A stretch of 64,000 nt of DNA from Crossaster papposus (lineage: Eukaryota > Echinodermata > Asteroidea > Velatida > Solasteridae). The notes under the pieces are model-generated. The model saw only the letters and a program-made list of their open reading frames with translations, did not search any database and was not told the origin of the DNA. The position numbers were made by a program, and so were the translations under genes. This document shows, piece by piece, positions 1 to 12,092 of the stretch (position 1 is the first letter of the stretch; the number at the start of each line of letters is the position of its first letter). The stretch is taken from the NCBI GenBank assembly GCA_037893245.1, contig JBAIAA010000815.1, forward strand, positions 454,501 to 518,500. Reading direction: 5' to 3'.

Positions 1-590
1 ACCAGACTTCAAGTACATCATTTTGTACAAATCTATGAACAGGTCAGGAAAACAATATTTGCCATCAAATACCACCCCCCCCCCCCTAACAAAAAAGCAA
101 ATCCATCATTTCCTTAACATTTTACAGCAACAAAAAAAATGTTGTAGGCCTATATTATACAAATATTTAGTGGCTCCGAGTGGAATGTGAGGACTATTAT
201 CGCGAAGTAAAATCTGAAGCTGAGTGAAATTGAAAAGTCCAGTTTTTACCTCGCGATAATACTTCTCCCAATCCACAATTTATTTAAAGCCATTCAATAT
301 TTTTGTTGTATAACTGACATACAGATCCGCGAACATTGGCTCATCTGTTGACATAATCTATACAAATTGTCTTTTAAAGGTAGTTTACACAATTCGATTT
401 TGCTCTATTTTCTGTAATTATTTATAGTAAATACTCTGACACTGACCTATATATTTTTTAAAGCTTTATATTTATAGATTCTACAAAAACTACGAACATT
501 AATGTCGTTTTTCTAGTCTGGTTTTTCGACTCCATCCAGACAAAACAGTGCAATTTTAGACACCGGAGAAATTATCAGGAATAGGAGGCC
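1..590. other. No gene seen
   Basis: AT-rich sequence with a 12-base C run at 75-86 and no recognised repeat. Confidence 0.6.
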
Positions 591-724
591 AGACTATTTG
601 ACTTGCACCCATTCACGGATGTGTATTAAACTGTATTGCAAATGAAATGATCCCCAATTAAAAATTGGAGATCAGTGTTTGAAAATAGTCAGGTATTTCC
701 AACGATTGCTGGCCGGCAATCGTT
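591..724 (-). repeat. Family J repeat, copy 1
   Basis: It matches 4638-4757 in reverse (GTGAATGGGTGCAAG; GGAAATACCTGACTATTT). Its end hairpin is AACGATTGC / GCAATCGTT (701-709, 716-724), a different stem from copy 2 with pairing kept. Confidence 0.65.
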
Positions 725-1324
725 AACAAAATTATAAAACAATTCTACTTTTCTTAAAACTACAGCACATCATGGATTCACAAGATGCTTGAGACTGTTA
801 TTCACCGTCAGTCAAGTAAGGTATTTAATAAGGTATATGTATTGACTTTTACATACATGGTCTATTTATTTTATCTAGTTTTGGAGTGACATTCGATATC
901 GTTTAATAGAAACAAGACCCACTCCATTGGAGGACCGCATAGCCCCGTCGTGTTTTCCCACGCGTGAGAGTGACCCATTTTCAGATGAGTTCTGTCTGTT
1001 CTACAGTAGATATGAATGAATTGAGAGGCATTTCATGACGGGTCTATGCGACTGATGCAGCCGATAACTAATTACACATGATGGGAATAGCTTTGGGCAG
1101 TGTCCGGGTGCCATGACAACCGATGGACACTCTGATCCGTTACCATGACACCATAATTGTGACAGCAAGGATCGATACGAAACTGCCCTGGAGTGTCACG
1201 ATTGCGTTAGCGAAATGACCTGAAGATTAATAGATGAGACAAAATAAACAAATCCTAATGTTTTGCTTGTTTGCTAGACAAAATGACTAATTTATCTTCA
1301 TGTGGAATTGATAATAATTCAGTC
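725..1324. other. No gene seen
   Basis: Ordinary AT-rich sequence between family J copy 1 and family A copy 1. No open frame or repeat stands out. Confidence 0.6.
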
Positions 1325-1625
1325 TTAAAGGTAAAATACACCATTTGCAAGTATCAAGAGAGAAAAATACGGCAGAATTATTAAGAAATATCTTACTTAT
1401 TTAAAAGTAAATAATGATTGTAGGCATCCAGCAAAATGATTGCGCTAGATATAAAAACAAATATCGTGGGGAAAAAACCAAGAACAACATCAGAACAACT
1501 GCCCGACGCCGGTTGAAAACGAACGCCGTTTTTCTTTTTTTTCCTCAGCATTCATGATTGTAAAACTTGGGACAGGTCGGTTAAACGATATTTACTATAA
1601 CTGAAATTACAACACCCCAAATTCA
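1325..1625 (+). mobile_element. Family A TTAA MITE, copy 1 (right end missing)
   Basis: It starts TTAAAGGTAAAATACACCATT and carries the family core (TAGGCATCCAGCAAAATGAT, GACGCCGGTTGAAAACGAA). It shares this with the eleven other copies but decays before the expected closing TACCTTTAA end. The usual GATCGCCGGACGGCGATC palindrome is deleted. Confidence 0.85.
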
Positions 1626-1995
1626 CCCATAACTTTACATGTTAAAGAAGCTTTGAACGTTAAAGGGAGTAATTGCAAAAAAAACCTGAAAATGCCCAAG
1701 CATAGCAGCAGTTATCAAAATAAATACACAGCATTTTGCCTACAAAGTATAATGTTCAAAACCTTTGCCCAAAGAATCAAGGGCCAAAATGGCCAGAAAT
1801 CATCTCAGAATGCACCACAGAGCATCTGGAGTCCTAATTTCCAGGGGCCCCTAGGCGGGTATATCCAGTAAGATTACCGAGGGACTCCCCCCTTAGTCCC
1901 CCATATCTATACACTATCTAGTCTATTGTTACCTAAACACCTTTTTAAAAATCACGAAAAAACCACAACATTCCGCAAGCACTCATCCTAAAATT

Positions 1996-2466
1996 TGTAT
2001 TCTTGTGGAGACATCTCTTTGTTCTCGTGTACAAAATGGTTGGAAAGTCAAGCACGTTTTTCAATATACCCTATTATTATAGACGATGTGCCTCTGTTTA
2101 CATCTGTATTCAAATGTGCCCGTCAATATGCGCACGCATCATGTTTTACATACATTTTGGTTAAGAGATTACATCAGAGGTCACATAATTCAAAGGCAAT
2201 CTGACCTGCGACGTCACTCTTTATTGTAAATTTTATGTAAAACACGATGGGTGCGCATCACTGCCGGGCACATTTGAATACAGATGTAAACACGTGACGT
2301 CAGAGGGCACATCGTCTATACCCTAACCCAAACACTAACCTTAACCCACATCCTAATAATAACCCGAGTTTTTGAGTAATTTGAGTGAAATCCAAAAATA
2401 TATTTGAAATTTCTTTTGGAGACCTATTCATCTATAGAAATAACCCTGTGGAGACATTTTGACTCT
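1996..2466. repeat. Family F dispersed repeat, copy 1 (hosts family E)
   Basis: Landmarks are TGTGGAGACATCTCTTTGTT and TCGTGTACAAAATGG on the left and GGAGACCTATTCATCTATAG on the right. The same landmarks occur in the same order, reversed, at 10368-10680 and 60290-60600. Confidence 0.7.
2090..2318. mobile_element. Family E TIR element, copy 1, nested in family F
   Basis: It is a 229-bp foldback with ~85-bp arms starting TAGACGATGTGCC and ending GGCACATCGTCTA, flanked by TA on both sides. A TA duplication suggests a Tc1/mariner-type mover, though the arms are unusually long. It interrupts a family F repeat. Confidence 0.85.
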
Positions 2467-3964
2467 AATTGTCCACAGTGTATTCAGGTCTTTACAGGGT
2501 ACCGAATTTAGAAACACAATCACTACCACAAAGGAGGGAGGGGGGGTATGGTGGGTCCTATCCGTCCCATGTCTTGCTTCATATGTAAGCAGGCCCCGCA
2601 CCCCACGCTGATTGACCGATGGCGATAGTACAGTTGAGATAGTACCGACAAGACATTGAGTATAAAGATAGCCCGATTGTCATTTTGGATTCCACTATCT
2701 CATTGCCCAGCTCTAATAAAAAGATCGAGTGTTTTTCGTATTTCCCCGCTGAAACAAGTCCCCGTGCACTTAGTGACTAATGAATGTCATATACATTGCT
2801 TTTGTTCCAAGGTAAACACACACACACACACGGGAATCACTTAATCGACCATTAGTTTTCATCCGGTGATTGAGGGTGCACGTAATATCTGACGTTAATG
2901 GACCCCAACAATAATGTCAGGTGTGTAATCCCCGGTTCACCTAGTCTTTGTGCCAAAGACGACTGAATTCGATATTTGATCTTGCATGTATAGCATATCG
3001 TTTTCATGCAGTGCGCGCGCCTGCCGCGCGCTATAACAAACGACACGATTATAGACTAGGACTGATATTCATAAAATCTTGCGATAAAGCCAAATTGGCT
3101 GCAAAAATGCCCCCCAGTTGACAGCTAAAGCTAAGTGGTATTTATTATTTATGGTTTTATATATAGTTTTATCATTTGTTTCTCAAGTTGTGGTGTATTT
3201 TGTAATGTTGACAATTGCCGTGCAGGATTGAGTAAATTCTGCTGTAGCTTGCCATATCGATGTAATGGATAATGTAACACAGAGAACCTCTCATGCGATT
3301 TCATTGTACGGTTGCTATGCGTGTTTTTGTTGTTGTTGTTTGTGTGTGGATCGTTCTCCTTGGTCGTTCATCATCTCTCAAAATGAAAGGAAATAAATAG
3401 AAACTGGAGTAATGTAATGAGAAATAAAATATACGGTCCTGGGGATTTTTGTCTATATGCTTCTCAGCTTGCACATCAATTTCTGATAGCGAGAAGTGAA
3501 CAGTGGATTCGTGAAGCGTGGTTAATGAATGTTTTTTTCTCCCGCATTGATCAGACTGTTTATGTAGTTGACGTTTTTTGGCCGCCGTCGTTTACAACTC
3601 GCCGGAGGCCTATATTCATGTACAACCGGTCGTTACAATACAATGGCCGCAGTTAAGGCTCCGTTGCGCCGCCTATTACCTGGGTCGTTTAGTTATAAAT
3701 GGCGTCCCTTTGTATTTCTATGCTTCTTATATTTTTATATGTTTTTTTGAAAGAAGAAACAAATATGCAGTTTCACCTGATTTGGATGGCCAAATAAAAT
3801 GATGGGAAGGGTGTATTTTCTCCAGTTTTGCAGTTATCATGAGTTGATATCACTGCATAAAAATAATCAAACCATTTTGGGTAAGATGTCCTATCAGTGC
3901 ACAATGCAGCTCACGGACGTTTTGGCTGTAGTGGCAGTTATGACATAGGAGAAAGGCAGGGTTG
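2467..3964. other. No convincing gene
   Basis: It contains a short G run near 2537, a (CA)n tract near 2817 and several overlapping open frames at 3417-3802. None resembles a protein, although an ATG in good context (ACAATGGCCGCAG, 3643) opens a 36-codon frame. Confidence 0.5.
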
Positions 3965-4180
3965 GAGTCGAGTCCCTGCAAGTCCTTTCACAAGTCCTTT
4001 CGTGAAGCCAGTCACAAGTCCCTTCATAAAGGCAGTCACAAGTAACTAGATGAACAATGACAAAGGAATGCCTTTGTCAAAGCTGATTTGAATAGCTTGT
4101 GATTTCAATTTGAACTGAAGGACTTGTGATGGACTTGCAGGGACTTACAGGGACTTGCAGGGACTTGTGATGAACTCGAC
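3965..4180. repeat. AAGTCC/GGACTT palindromic repeat block
   Basis: The left half repeats CAAGTCC and CACAAGTCC. The right half repeats GGACTTGCAG and GGACTTGTGAT. The outer ends GAGTCGAGTCCCTGCAAGTC and GACTTGTGATGAACTCGAC are inverted, so the whole folds back. Confidence 0.8.
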
Positions 4181-4637
4181 TACATCCCTGGAGGAAGGTA
4201 TACTTTCGACACCTATACAAAGGCAACACAATGCATCCTCTCATCTTCTGGGATTCGACAGGTTGTTGTATGCCATATTTTGCGTATAAACTAAATCATT
4301 TTCACAAGTTTTCAAATAGCACAGGATTTGCTATTCATTTTTTGTGTGCAAATTTTTATTTGTTTAATGGAAATTAAAAAAGTGGTGTTTTGTTCTTAGG
4401 TCGGGAACCCAAAATAGGGTCGGTCGGAAATGAGAACAGAAATAAAAATGGACGCCCTAACCTAAAATTACCGAATGTTACTAAAGTTTCCGAATCATTC
4501 ATGAGATGCACGCGGAGGTAATTGTTCGTTTGAAGGGTAACACACAACATATTTGTCTCAACTTCAATAATCCTGTGAAATCCTGACACCTGATGTGCTG
4601 TCATTTTCAAGAAAAGTGAAATTTTTGAAGAAAATAA

Positions 4638-4757
4638 ACCCCAACGATGGTCGGCTGACCATCGTTGGAAAAACCTGACTATTTAAAAATACTTTCCCCA
4701 ATTTATCAAATTAAGTTAGTCCACATTTTGTACACATGTGAATGGGTGCAAGCCAGC
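4638..4757 (+). repeat. Family J repeat, copy 2
   Basis: It carries the hairpin CCAACGATGG / CCATCGTTGG (4641-4650, 4659-4668), then AAAACCTGACTATTTAAAAA and GTGAATGGGTGCAAG. A partial third copy lies at 21726-21785 (TTTTCCAACGATGGTCGGTC). Confidence 0.65.
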
Positions 4758-4810
4758 AAGGATGGGTCCATAAATAATTACTCGACGTCTATACATTGCT
4801 CTGTTTACTC

Positions 4811-5208
4811 TTAAAGGTAGAATAGACCATTTGCAGATATCGAAAAGAATTACTACCGAAATATTATATTAGGAAAAATCTTTCTTATTTGAAAGTAAAT
4901 AATGATTGTAGGCATCTAGCAAAAGGATTGCGCTGAATGGCCTGTAATTGTCTTTCAAAATTAAATTTTACAAACAAAATCAGGATCGCCGGAAAGTGAT
5001 CGCGAAAAAACACACAACAACATTAGAACCACTGCCTGACACCGGTAGAAAACGAACGCCGTTTTTCTTGCTTTTCTCAGCATCCCTGGTTGTAAAACTT
5101 CGGACAGGTCAGTTCCAGCATGGAAACTTTAAACAGGTGTAACAATATTTTCTATAAAACACTAATCCCCAAGGCAACACATTAAACAAAATTACACCAA
5201 TGGTAAAA
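4811..5208 (+). mobile_element. Family A TTAA MITE, copy 2
   Basis: It opens TTAAAGGTAGAATAGACCATT and contains the whole family core. The right end is degenerate (CCAATGGTAAAATG). LINE sequence starts almost directly after it. Confidence 0.85.
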
Positions 5209-6231
5209 TGTTGTATAATTCTTCTATTTGTCAGTGGATTTTAGATTTTTTTATTGGATCGTTCACAAATTGTAAAGATAGGGCAACATTTTTTCTAAGT
5301 CACGTGTCCTGAATACTGGAGCCCCACAAGGATGTATTTTATCACCTATGTTGTTTTCATTGTTCACGCATGACTGCGCAACAAACTCGGATAATAATTC
5401 TATGGTTAAATATGCGGATGATACTACACTGGGTTGACTTATTATCAAAGACGAATCCTCATATCGCGATGAAGTCAGCTATTTAGTTCAATGGTGTCAC
5501 GACAAAGTCTTAGAGTTGAATGTTGACAAGACCAAGATAGTTGTGGAATTCAGAAGAAGTCCGGGTGACATTCAGCCACTGATTATCAATGGATCTGAAG
5601 TCGAAATTGTTGACTCTTTCAAATTTTTAGGAGTACATATATCAAACGATCTGAAATAGGTTACCCATGTTGATTCCATTGTTAGAAAAGCTCAGCAACG
5701 TCAGTTTTCGTGTCAGCCAGGATCTGTTGGTGAAGTTTTATCGGGCAGTGGTTGAGAGTGTTTTGACTTTTTCAATTGCTGTCTGGTACGGGAACACCAC
5801 AGTGGATGACCGGAAACGCCCCAGTCGTGTAGTTAACACTGCCAGTGCTATCATTGGTTGTGATTTACCCATATTAGATATACTTTATAAGTCACGTGTC
5901 CTAAAAAAATCTAGGTCAATTATTTTAGACGAATTTCACCCTGCAAATCATTTATTTGAATTGATGAGAACAGGAAAGCGGTACAGATCAATCCGAGCTC
6001 ATTCGAATCGTACCATGAACAGTTTTTATCCAGTAGCAGTACGTCTACTGAATGATGATCAAGTGTAATTTTTATTTTATAATATTAATTTAATGTTATT
6101 GTAATTTTAATCTGTTTAAGTGCTTTTATTTGCTATACATAGATTAATTGTAATGCTCGCAAGGCCACAGTGAATTTCAATGTATCTTTATATACAAATG
6201 ACAATAAATATTATATTCTATTATATTATAA
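5209..6231 (+). mobile_element. 5'-truncated L2/CR1-type LINE
   Basis: Coding remnants of reverse transcriptase begin right after family A copy 2, and the element ends in an AT-rich tail (AATAAATATTATATTCTATT) near 6231. The order of motifs (WILDF, TGAPQGCILSP, YADDTT, SFKFLG, HPA..LFELM) matches the RT 3' half and tail of L2-like LINEs. The copy is too degraded to move. Confidence 0.9.
5311..6068 (+). pseudogene. LINE reverse transcriptase remnant
   Basis: Several frames are needed. One reads NTGAPQGCILSPMLFSLFTHD then VKYADDTTLG, which has the catalytic YADD box. A stop at ~5436 interrupts it and a second stop precedes 5667. It continues as WCHDKVLELNVDKTKIVVEF and SFKFLGVHISNDLK. The last 133-residue frame (5667-6068) holds FYRAVVESVLTFSIAVWYGN and the tail RYRSIRAHSNRTMNSFYPVA. 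At least two stops and one frameshift make it non-functional. Confidence 0.88.
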
Positions 6232-6632
6232 TACCTTAAAGAGAGGAGATTCAACATTCAGTGCATGGCTATTGCACGGTGGTCGGTGGGTTTATAGAGA
6301 AACGTAATATCGATATTGATATTACGTCTGAAATATAACGTGTACAATATTCAAGCCAGGGTTTTTGTAGTGGATCTGGCGAGAAGGGAAGGGGTTGATC
6401 CAATTTCCAAAAGTGCATATCTGAGACACATTTTGTTACTTCTTTTATTATTTTCTTCAAAGAGACAGCAAGCTAGGAATAATTTCACAGTGGAGTTTAG
6501 AGTCATTAATATCTTGACATCAAAAAAGCTTTTGAACAAACAAAATGGTTAGTTACTTTTTGGATATAGTTGCAAAAGGTGTACTTCCCCTTAAAAGCAG
6601 CCCTGTCTTGCTAACAAAACCAAAAGCGCCGA

Positions 6633-7035
6633 CCGGGCAGCGAATATTTTTTTCCCAAACGTAACTGGCAGATTTCATGAATTATTCAGTAGTTTGGATA
6701 AGAAGTTATGTTTATTCATCGGAATAAAACATGACGTCACAGCATTGTTGTTATTAGTTAACTAGTTACATTAAATCAATTTAAAGAACAGCTGTTGTCG
6801 AGCTGCTATACGTAGTGTAGTGGATAGTGGGATGGGTTATGGATCAAAAATCCCTGCTTCGAATCCTGCTGTAGGTCACCTCGTTTTTCCTAGTCGAATT
6901 GATATATTTGGAGTATTTTTAATTTAAGTGGAAAAGAGACCTAGAACCTAAGTGTTGTACAGTGATCAATGCAACTACTGAATAATTCATTAAATCTGCC
7001 AGTTAGATTTGGAAAAAGTTATTCGCGACCGGGCA
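6633..7035. mobile_element. TIR element carrying a tRNA-like core, copy 1
   Basis: The arms are AACTGGCAGATTTCATGAATTATTCAGTAGTT (6663-6692 region) and its complement at 6972-7014. Between them lies a tRNA-like segment with TAGTGTAGTGGATAGTGG (A-box-like, ~6813) and GCTTCGAATCCTGC (B-box-like, ~6856). A second copy of arm and core lies at 41797-42075. Confidence 0.75.
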
Positions 7036-7213
7036 TTCACCGATTATGAGTCAGTCACCAAAAGGCTTCGGATTACGGGCCTTTTAATGTCAGAAAAGGG
7101 ACATTAACCGCCGAGACGGTTTAAGTCAATTATAGCATGATTATTGCACGGTGCTATCTATGCCTTTTTGCCGCTATGAAATAACATAATTACATGGGAC
7201 AAATTTAAGGAGA

Positions 7214-7495
7214 GTCAGGTTGGCATAGCAGTTCTTTCCTCGCCTTCCACCGCTATGATCCGGGTTCGAACTCCGCCCGGGCCGTTGATTGCGTTTCAGT
7301 CCCTGCCCGACTCCGTGGGTTTACCCCAGAAAATTCTTCTGGGGTTTTCCTCCCACCTCTAAAACTGTATCTTCTTCTCAGTGTCTTCTCTCTACATGTT
7401 ATCTCAGGCTTGCGAGCTACAGTAAATAGAGCGCTTTTAAGGGATCCTTGGTTACATTACCAGAAAGAATTATTGATAATAATAATAATATTAAT
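7214..7495 (+). mobile_element. tRNA-headed SINE
   Basis: The head has an A-box-like TTGGCATAGCAG and a B-box GGGTTCGAACTCC (pol III internal promoter). The body continues with CCGACTCCGTGGGTTTACCC and TTTTCCTCCCACCTCTAAAAC. It ends in an (ATA)n tail near 7495. This is the head-body-simple-tail plan of a SINE. Confidence 0.8.
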
Positions 7496-9474
7496 GGTAA
7501 ATGGTACATTAGGGAGACATCTCCATAGAGACGTGCACAAACATTCTTTCTTTCTTTACTGTAACCTAACCCGTTTTTACCTAGAGCTTTTTTCCCACGA
7601 AATTTCATATTGATGCATTTTGGACTCTGCTCTATCGATCTGGACTGTTAAATGTTTAAAAATGTATCTCCTTCTTGTAGTTGGAACGTTAGGGAGACCT
7701 CGATATGTCTCCCTAATGACACTGGTCTCCTTAATACTGTAATTACTTAAGCTAATTGATCTCCTAAAGGGTACTTATTCCAAGATATTACTACTACTAC
7801 TAGCCTACTAATAATAATTGTGCTCAGGCTGTGAGGTATGCCGAGCCGTGGAACCTGCAAATATGACTGGAGTCATTCACCTCCAATGCCATTTCCTCCA
7901 TAATAGCATTTCATGGAATTGCATATACTTAGTGGTGTCTAAGAGTTTTAAGAGATGCAAAAGCACATGTCATATCTGACAATGGGACTAGAACGCATGC
8001 AAGATTTTCCGTTTAAAGGCAGAAATCGTAACAGTTTGATCGGCATGCCTGCATACTTGAATCCGAAACAGGGAGTCCGAAATCATTATGGTATATCAAT
8101 CACCGCTGGAGGGTCGGGGTTACTTTCCGTGTAATGGTGCGGTGCGCACGACAGTCTTGACACAGACTCGCCATGGCAAACCAGTCGCATGGTAAACCAC
8201 AAACCAGAGTGGGTCAATAATATCCCTCTTTATTACACACCAGGCTCTTGCTGAATCTTGTATTCTGGTTGGCTGAAACACGGTCACATGCGGTTCACTA
8301 ATATAGGCTAGTACGTGGAATTTGAGTATAGTACCTTTCCGACTAAGCACTATACTTAAAATGTTTGACTGGCTACAGCGCCCTCTGGCTGCGGGTTAAA
8401 AAAGCTTGTTAGAAAACGACAAAATGGCGGCGTCTCAAAGTGGCATGGATCACGATACTCCTGACATGACATATTTTGGACAAACATGTGTTCTATGGAA
8501 CAGACTGCAATATTTAGGGCAATAGTGCACGTCTATATGCGCCCCTCAGCCTTGAAACATAGAACTCTCTTCTGGTCCCTCACAGTCCACGAATAGACGT
8601 GCACGAGTGACGTCATTGTCAGTCTATATTGAATAATGCCCTGCATGGATACAGTTACCTACATAGTGACCTCTCGGGTATCCTGAATGTTCTATTGACC
8701 CTTTTCAGTCCAGGCTAGTAAAATACAAGAAACCAAGACAGATGTTTCGACCAGCAAGGTCTAAGTTCCTGCGTTTTATTGCAAAGCCATACTGACTCAC
8801 ACACGCCCCTGGTGCATAGATATATGGCCGATCACCCTAATAACAAAAGTCGAGTTGATGAGTCGCTTTTGCCTATACATATACTGAAAAAGGATCCGGA
8901 CACTTCTCCTGTCATCTCAATGAACGACTGATGTCTCCCGGACGTTCATAACTCCACAGTTTAACTTCAAACTCAAACAAGTTGAATGCCCGCTAACCTG
9001 GATAACATGGGTGTATCCGATGATCAAACCATAAAGCCACGATCAAACCACGATCAAACCGTTAAAGATTACACTGTAAACAGAAACCGCTGGTCATGTT
9101 GACAAGGTAAATCTTGTTTTGCCCGAGTGTCTGTTTTGACAGCAATTCACTTCTCAAATGTTAATCTCGCCACTATCGTGTTTACATCTCAGTTGTCAGT
9201 GTTTTGTTTTGATCCCGTCGATATTATATTTTGTTATTGTGTAATCCTGTACCTTGTCTATTTTTCTGGTCGTTTATTCCTCTCAATCTCATGCTCGGAT
9301 TTGTACTTTGAAATGTCTATTGTCTAGCCATTAGACAGGCCTATCAATGTGTGTGACTGTGCAGGTGCGGTCGTTGTCGGGTCCCTTTTGTTGCAACTAA
9401 TTGAATTAGGTCGTTGGTATACGTCTTGGAGCTTTTCATTTAGAGGTCAAATTTGTTTACTTCTACAGTAAGGT
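7496..9474. other. Unannotated stretch
   Basis: It holds (AAT)n and (ACT)n-like patches near 7480 and 7790, a GACGTGCAC/GTGCACGTC-type pair around 8528 and 8594, and the short frame noted at 8424. No exon or element boundary could be set. Confidence 0.5.
8424..8525 (+). other. Possible short 5' coding segment (33 codons)
   Basis: An ATG in a good context (ACAAAATGGCGG) opens a 33-codon frame starting MAASQSGMDHDTPDMT and ending in TAG. It is too short to test, no domain is visible and no splice site is convincing. It could equally be chance. Confidence 0.15.
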
Positions 9475-9722
9475 AAGGTATATGGCGATCGAGGAGGCCT
9501 GTTGTCGGTGTCAGCCATACAAAGAGGGCGTCTATCTCCTTTTAAAGCGCGAGACCAGGGAGATACATCGTTGAGACAGAGCGCCACACCTGTCTTCAAC
9601 TCCCAGTTCACTTACCGTACCGAAGTAGTGCTATATAACCCATATTCTGGGTGAGCGGAGGCCGACTTGAACCGCGGACCTTGTGATCTTAGTCCTACCG
9701 ACTGAGCTAAACCGGCCGCAGT
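9475..9722 (-). mobile_element. tRNA-derived SINE or tRNA fossil
   Basis: On the minus strand it starts with a tRNA-like head (GGTTTAGCTCAGTCGGTAGG A-box; GGTTCAAGTCGG B-box at ~9670) and continues into a body of over 150 bases. The anticodon arm does not fold cleanly, so a functional tRNA is not called. Confidence 0.65.
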
Positions 9723-9734
9723 AGAACAGTTTAG

Positions 9735-10165
9735 GATAATAAAGGGGCTAAGCAGAATAATAATAATCGGGCTAACTATCCTTTAATACTGGCAGCTGTT
9801 AAGCTGAATTGCGAAGAATGTCACACTATTACCCCGGTATATCGGTCATTGGGCCAATGAAACATTCCAAATACTTTCAATAAATCTCAGCTCCCTGGGG
9901 AGTATACAGCTCGATGCTGCCATTTCGGCGCAAAACAGCTAAATCAACGACAATAAACATATCTGCCCTCACAAGTACCCCGTTTACTCCTGGGTGGGGA
10001 GAAGCAGCAATGAGTGACAAAGTGCCCTGCCCAAGGGCACACACACACACACCGTAGTCCCAGATCGGACTTGAACCCACAGCCTGCAGCTTTACATACA
10101 TATTACAAATGTAATGCTCCAGACAATGAGGACACGGCACTACAGTAGGCTTATGTAATATTCTT
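9735..10165 (-). mobile_element. tRNA-derived SINE, full length
   Basis: On the minus strand it has a degenerate A-box region, a B-box GGGTTCAAGTCCGA (~10075), a (GT)n tract, then CCTTGGGCAGGGCACTTTGT...CACCCAGGAGTAAACGGGGT and a late GGGGTAATAGTGTGACATTC. It closes with ATTATTATTATT. The open frame of 98 residues on this strand is a by-product of the SINE. Confidence 0.75.
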
Positions 10166-10367
10166 TCATTCACTAAAGGTCAATTTACTCATTCCAATCC
10201 AATACAATTTTGCTCCCACAAAATATACTCCAGTAACATTTTGTCAGTTCCGGCACTAGTGCATAGAGCGTCTGCACCGCCCACAATCTGCGTGTGTAAT
10301 AAATGCATTTTTCGAATAAGATATACGTTCTTGTCATTATGAACAAAACCCATGATTCCAAAAACGC

Positions 10368-10680
10368 TACCCTGTGGAGACCTGAACCCAAATGGAGACA
10401 AGGGAGTAATTAGGTCTCCACAGGGCAACTTCGACAGGTATCTACAAGGTTTCACATAATAGATGTATAGATTTTGTAATACTCTAAAACTAGGAATTTC
10501 CAAGGTATGGTTGTTCATCGCAAATTAAAGTAATTAAAGAGGTTTAAGGGACATTGGGTTAGGTGTACAGCACAGAAATATGATTCTTGTTGAAACAGGG
10601 GCACTTTGAAAATAGCCCTCGACCCTCCGAAAATGATGTGCACGAGAACAAAGCGATGTTTCTACAAAGATACAAATTTG
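10368..10680. repeat. Family F dispersed repeat, copy 2
   Basis: It has TGTGGAGACCTGAACCCAAA, AGGTCTCCACAGGGCAA, ACTAGGAATTTC and GATGTTTCTACAAAGATAC in the order seen at 60290-60600. Confidence 0.65.
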
Positions 10681-10980
10681 AGAATTGGTGCGCCAAATGT
10701 TTCAGTGAACACTGCTTATATAAATTACAATCACTGGTTTTCGGAGAGAAATTCACCAAACGTTTTTACTACAAATAAAACTGTCCAAAACGTTGGGTTC
10801 CATCCGGTTCTTTTCAGAACCACACATCACACTAAAGAGAATTACCACATGGTGTTTACCGCAAACTACTTATCTTGTTGCCTTTTCGCCATGCAAACCC
10901 TTAAATCTCATACATGACTGTTTTTCTTTACCGAACGGAATCCGTTACTGTTCACAATCAAAACAAGACAGCCTGACACG

Positions 10981-11177
10981 CAGTGGCGGATCTATAGGCT
11001 TTAACTAAGGGGGTGGTTTACCTGAGCGTGCCAAAGGCACGCTTCGCTAGGGGGTCCGGGGCATTAAACCCGTAAAGCATCCCCCCCGGAAATTGAAATT
11101 TTGGGCAGCCCAAAGGGGGGAGGGGGGGGGGGGGGGGGGTGAAGTTACCCCCCCCCCCCCCCGTAGATCCGCCACTG
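10981..11177. mobile_element. hAT-like MITE with CAGTGGCGGATC ends
   Basis: The termini CAGTGGCGGATCTA and TAGATCCGCCACTG are perfect 14-bp inverses of a type common in animal hAT-like elements. The interior has GGGGGTCC and long G/C runs (18 G at 11122-11139, then C from 11148). Confidence 0.85.
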
Positions 11178-11884
11178 ATACGTATTATATTCCGAAATTG
11201 AACCTGTGTTTGTCTTTTGAAGGAAACAAAACCCAGATATTATAAATGCATTGAAAATTACACCAATTCTGAGCTCGCTATTCCGATTTCCATTTCCCAA
11301 TTTGAGGAAAATCACAACACGGTCACATCTCGACAAGAGAACTGAAACCAGTTTCAGTTGAGCCGCGGGGGATCGCATTCCGCACCCCTATGGCCACCGG
11401 AGACAGCAGGCGCAACCGTTAATATCAAAACACACGATCGCGCTAAATCGATTTTTTTGGGTGTTCTGCGTGACCGCGAGACCGTGTGATTGGGTATCAC
11501 AACTATTACTAAAATGCGCATGCATCAGACAGTCCCCCCCCCCCCCCCCCCCCCTCGCCGCCTGCTGCGAACCACATTTCGACACCTGCTCATATCGCGA
11601 GAATATTCGAGCGCTTCACTTTTTCCGCACAAATTTGGCGTGGCGACTTTCCACTCTGATTGTGTTGGTCTAATTATAGTCCTAAATGGAAATCCTAAAT
11701 GGTTATGTCGTCGAACGCATAAAACACGAAGTATCGACGGCTTTTACATGTTCAACAAATTCAAACAACAAGATATATTTTTTTAAATGGGGATCAAAAA
11801 TCTCAATTTTGATAGCTGATGGCATAGGCCTATACACCGTGTCGTGGACTTCCACCTTGTGTTTCTGTAACGTGTATATTTGTG

Positions 11885-12080
11885 ACTCAATAGACTCGAA
11901 CTAAAAACATGACTCGACTCGACTCTACTCGACTACACACTGTGACCCGACTCGACCTTCTTAACATAATGACTCGACTCAACTCGAGTCACTTCTATAA
12001 AATGACTCGACTCGACTTGTAACGAGTCACTGAATTTTGTTACTAGAATCGACTCGAGTCGAGTCAGACAAATCAGTCAC
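11885..12080. repeat. Degenerate GACTC/GAGTC repeat block
   Basis: Clusters of GACTCGACTCGACT alternate with GAGTCGAGTC in both orientations over ~200 bases, separated by short unique spacers. It lies directly before family B copy 1. Confidence 0.8.
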
Positions 12081-12092
12081 TCGTTACAAGAC

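Noticed and set aside
9654..9722. Functional tRNA gene on the minus strand
   Set aside because: The A-box and B-box are tRNA-like, but the anticodon arm and acceptor stem do not fold well and repeat-like sequence continues beyond it.
9877..10173. 98-codon minus-strand frame
   Set aside because: It coincides with a tRNA-headed SINE.
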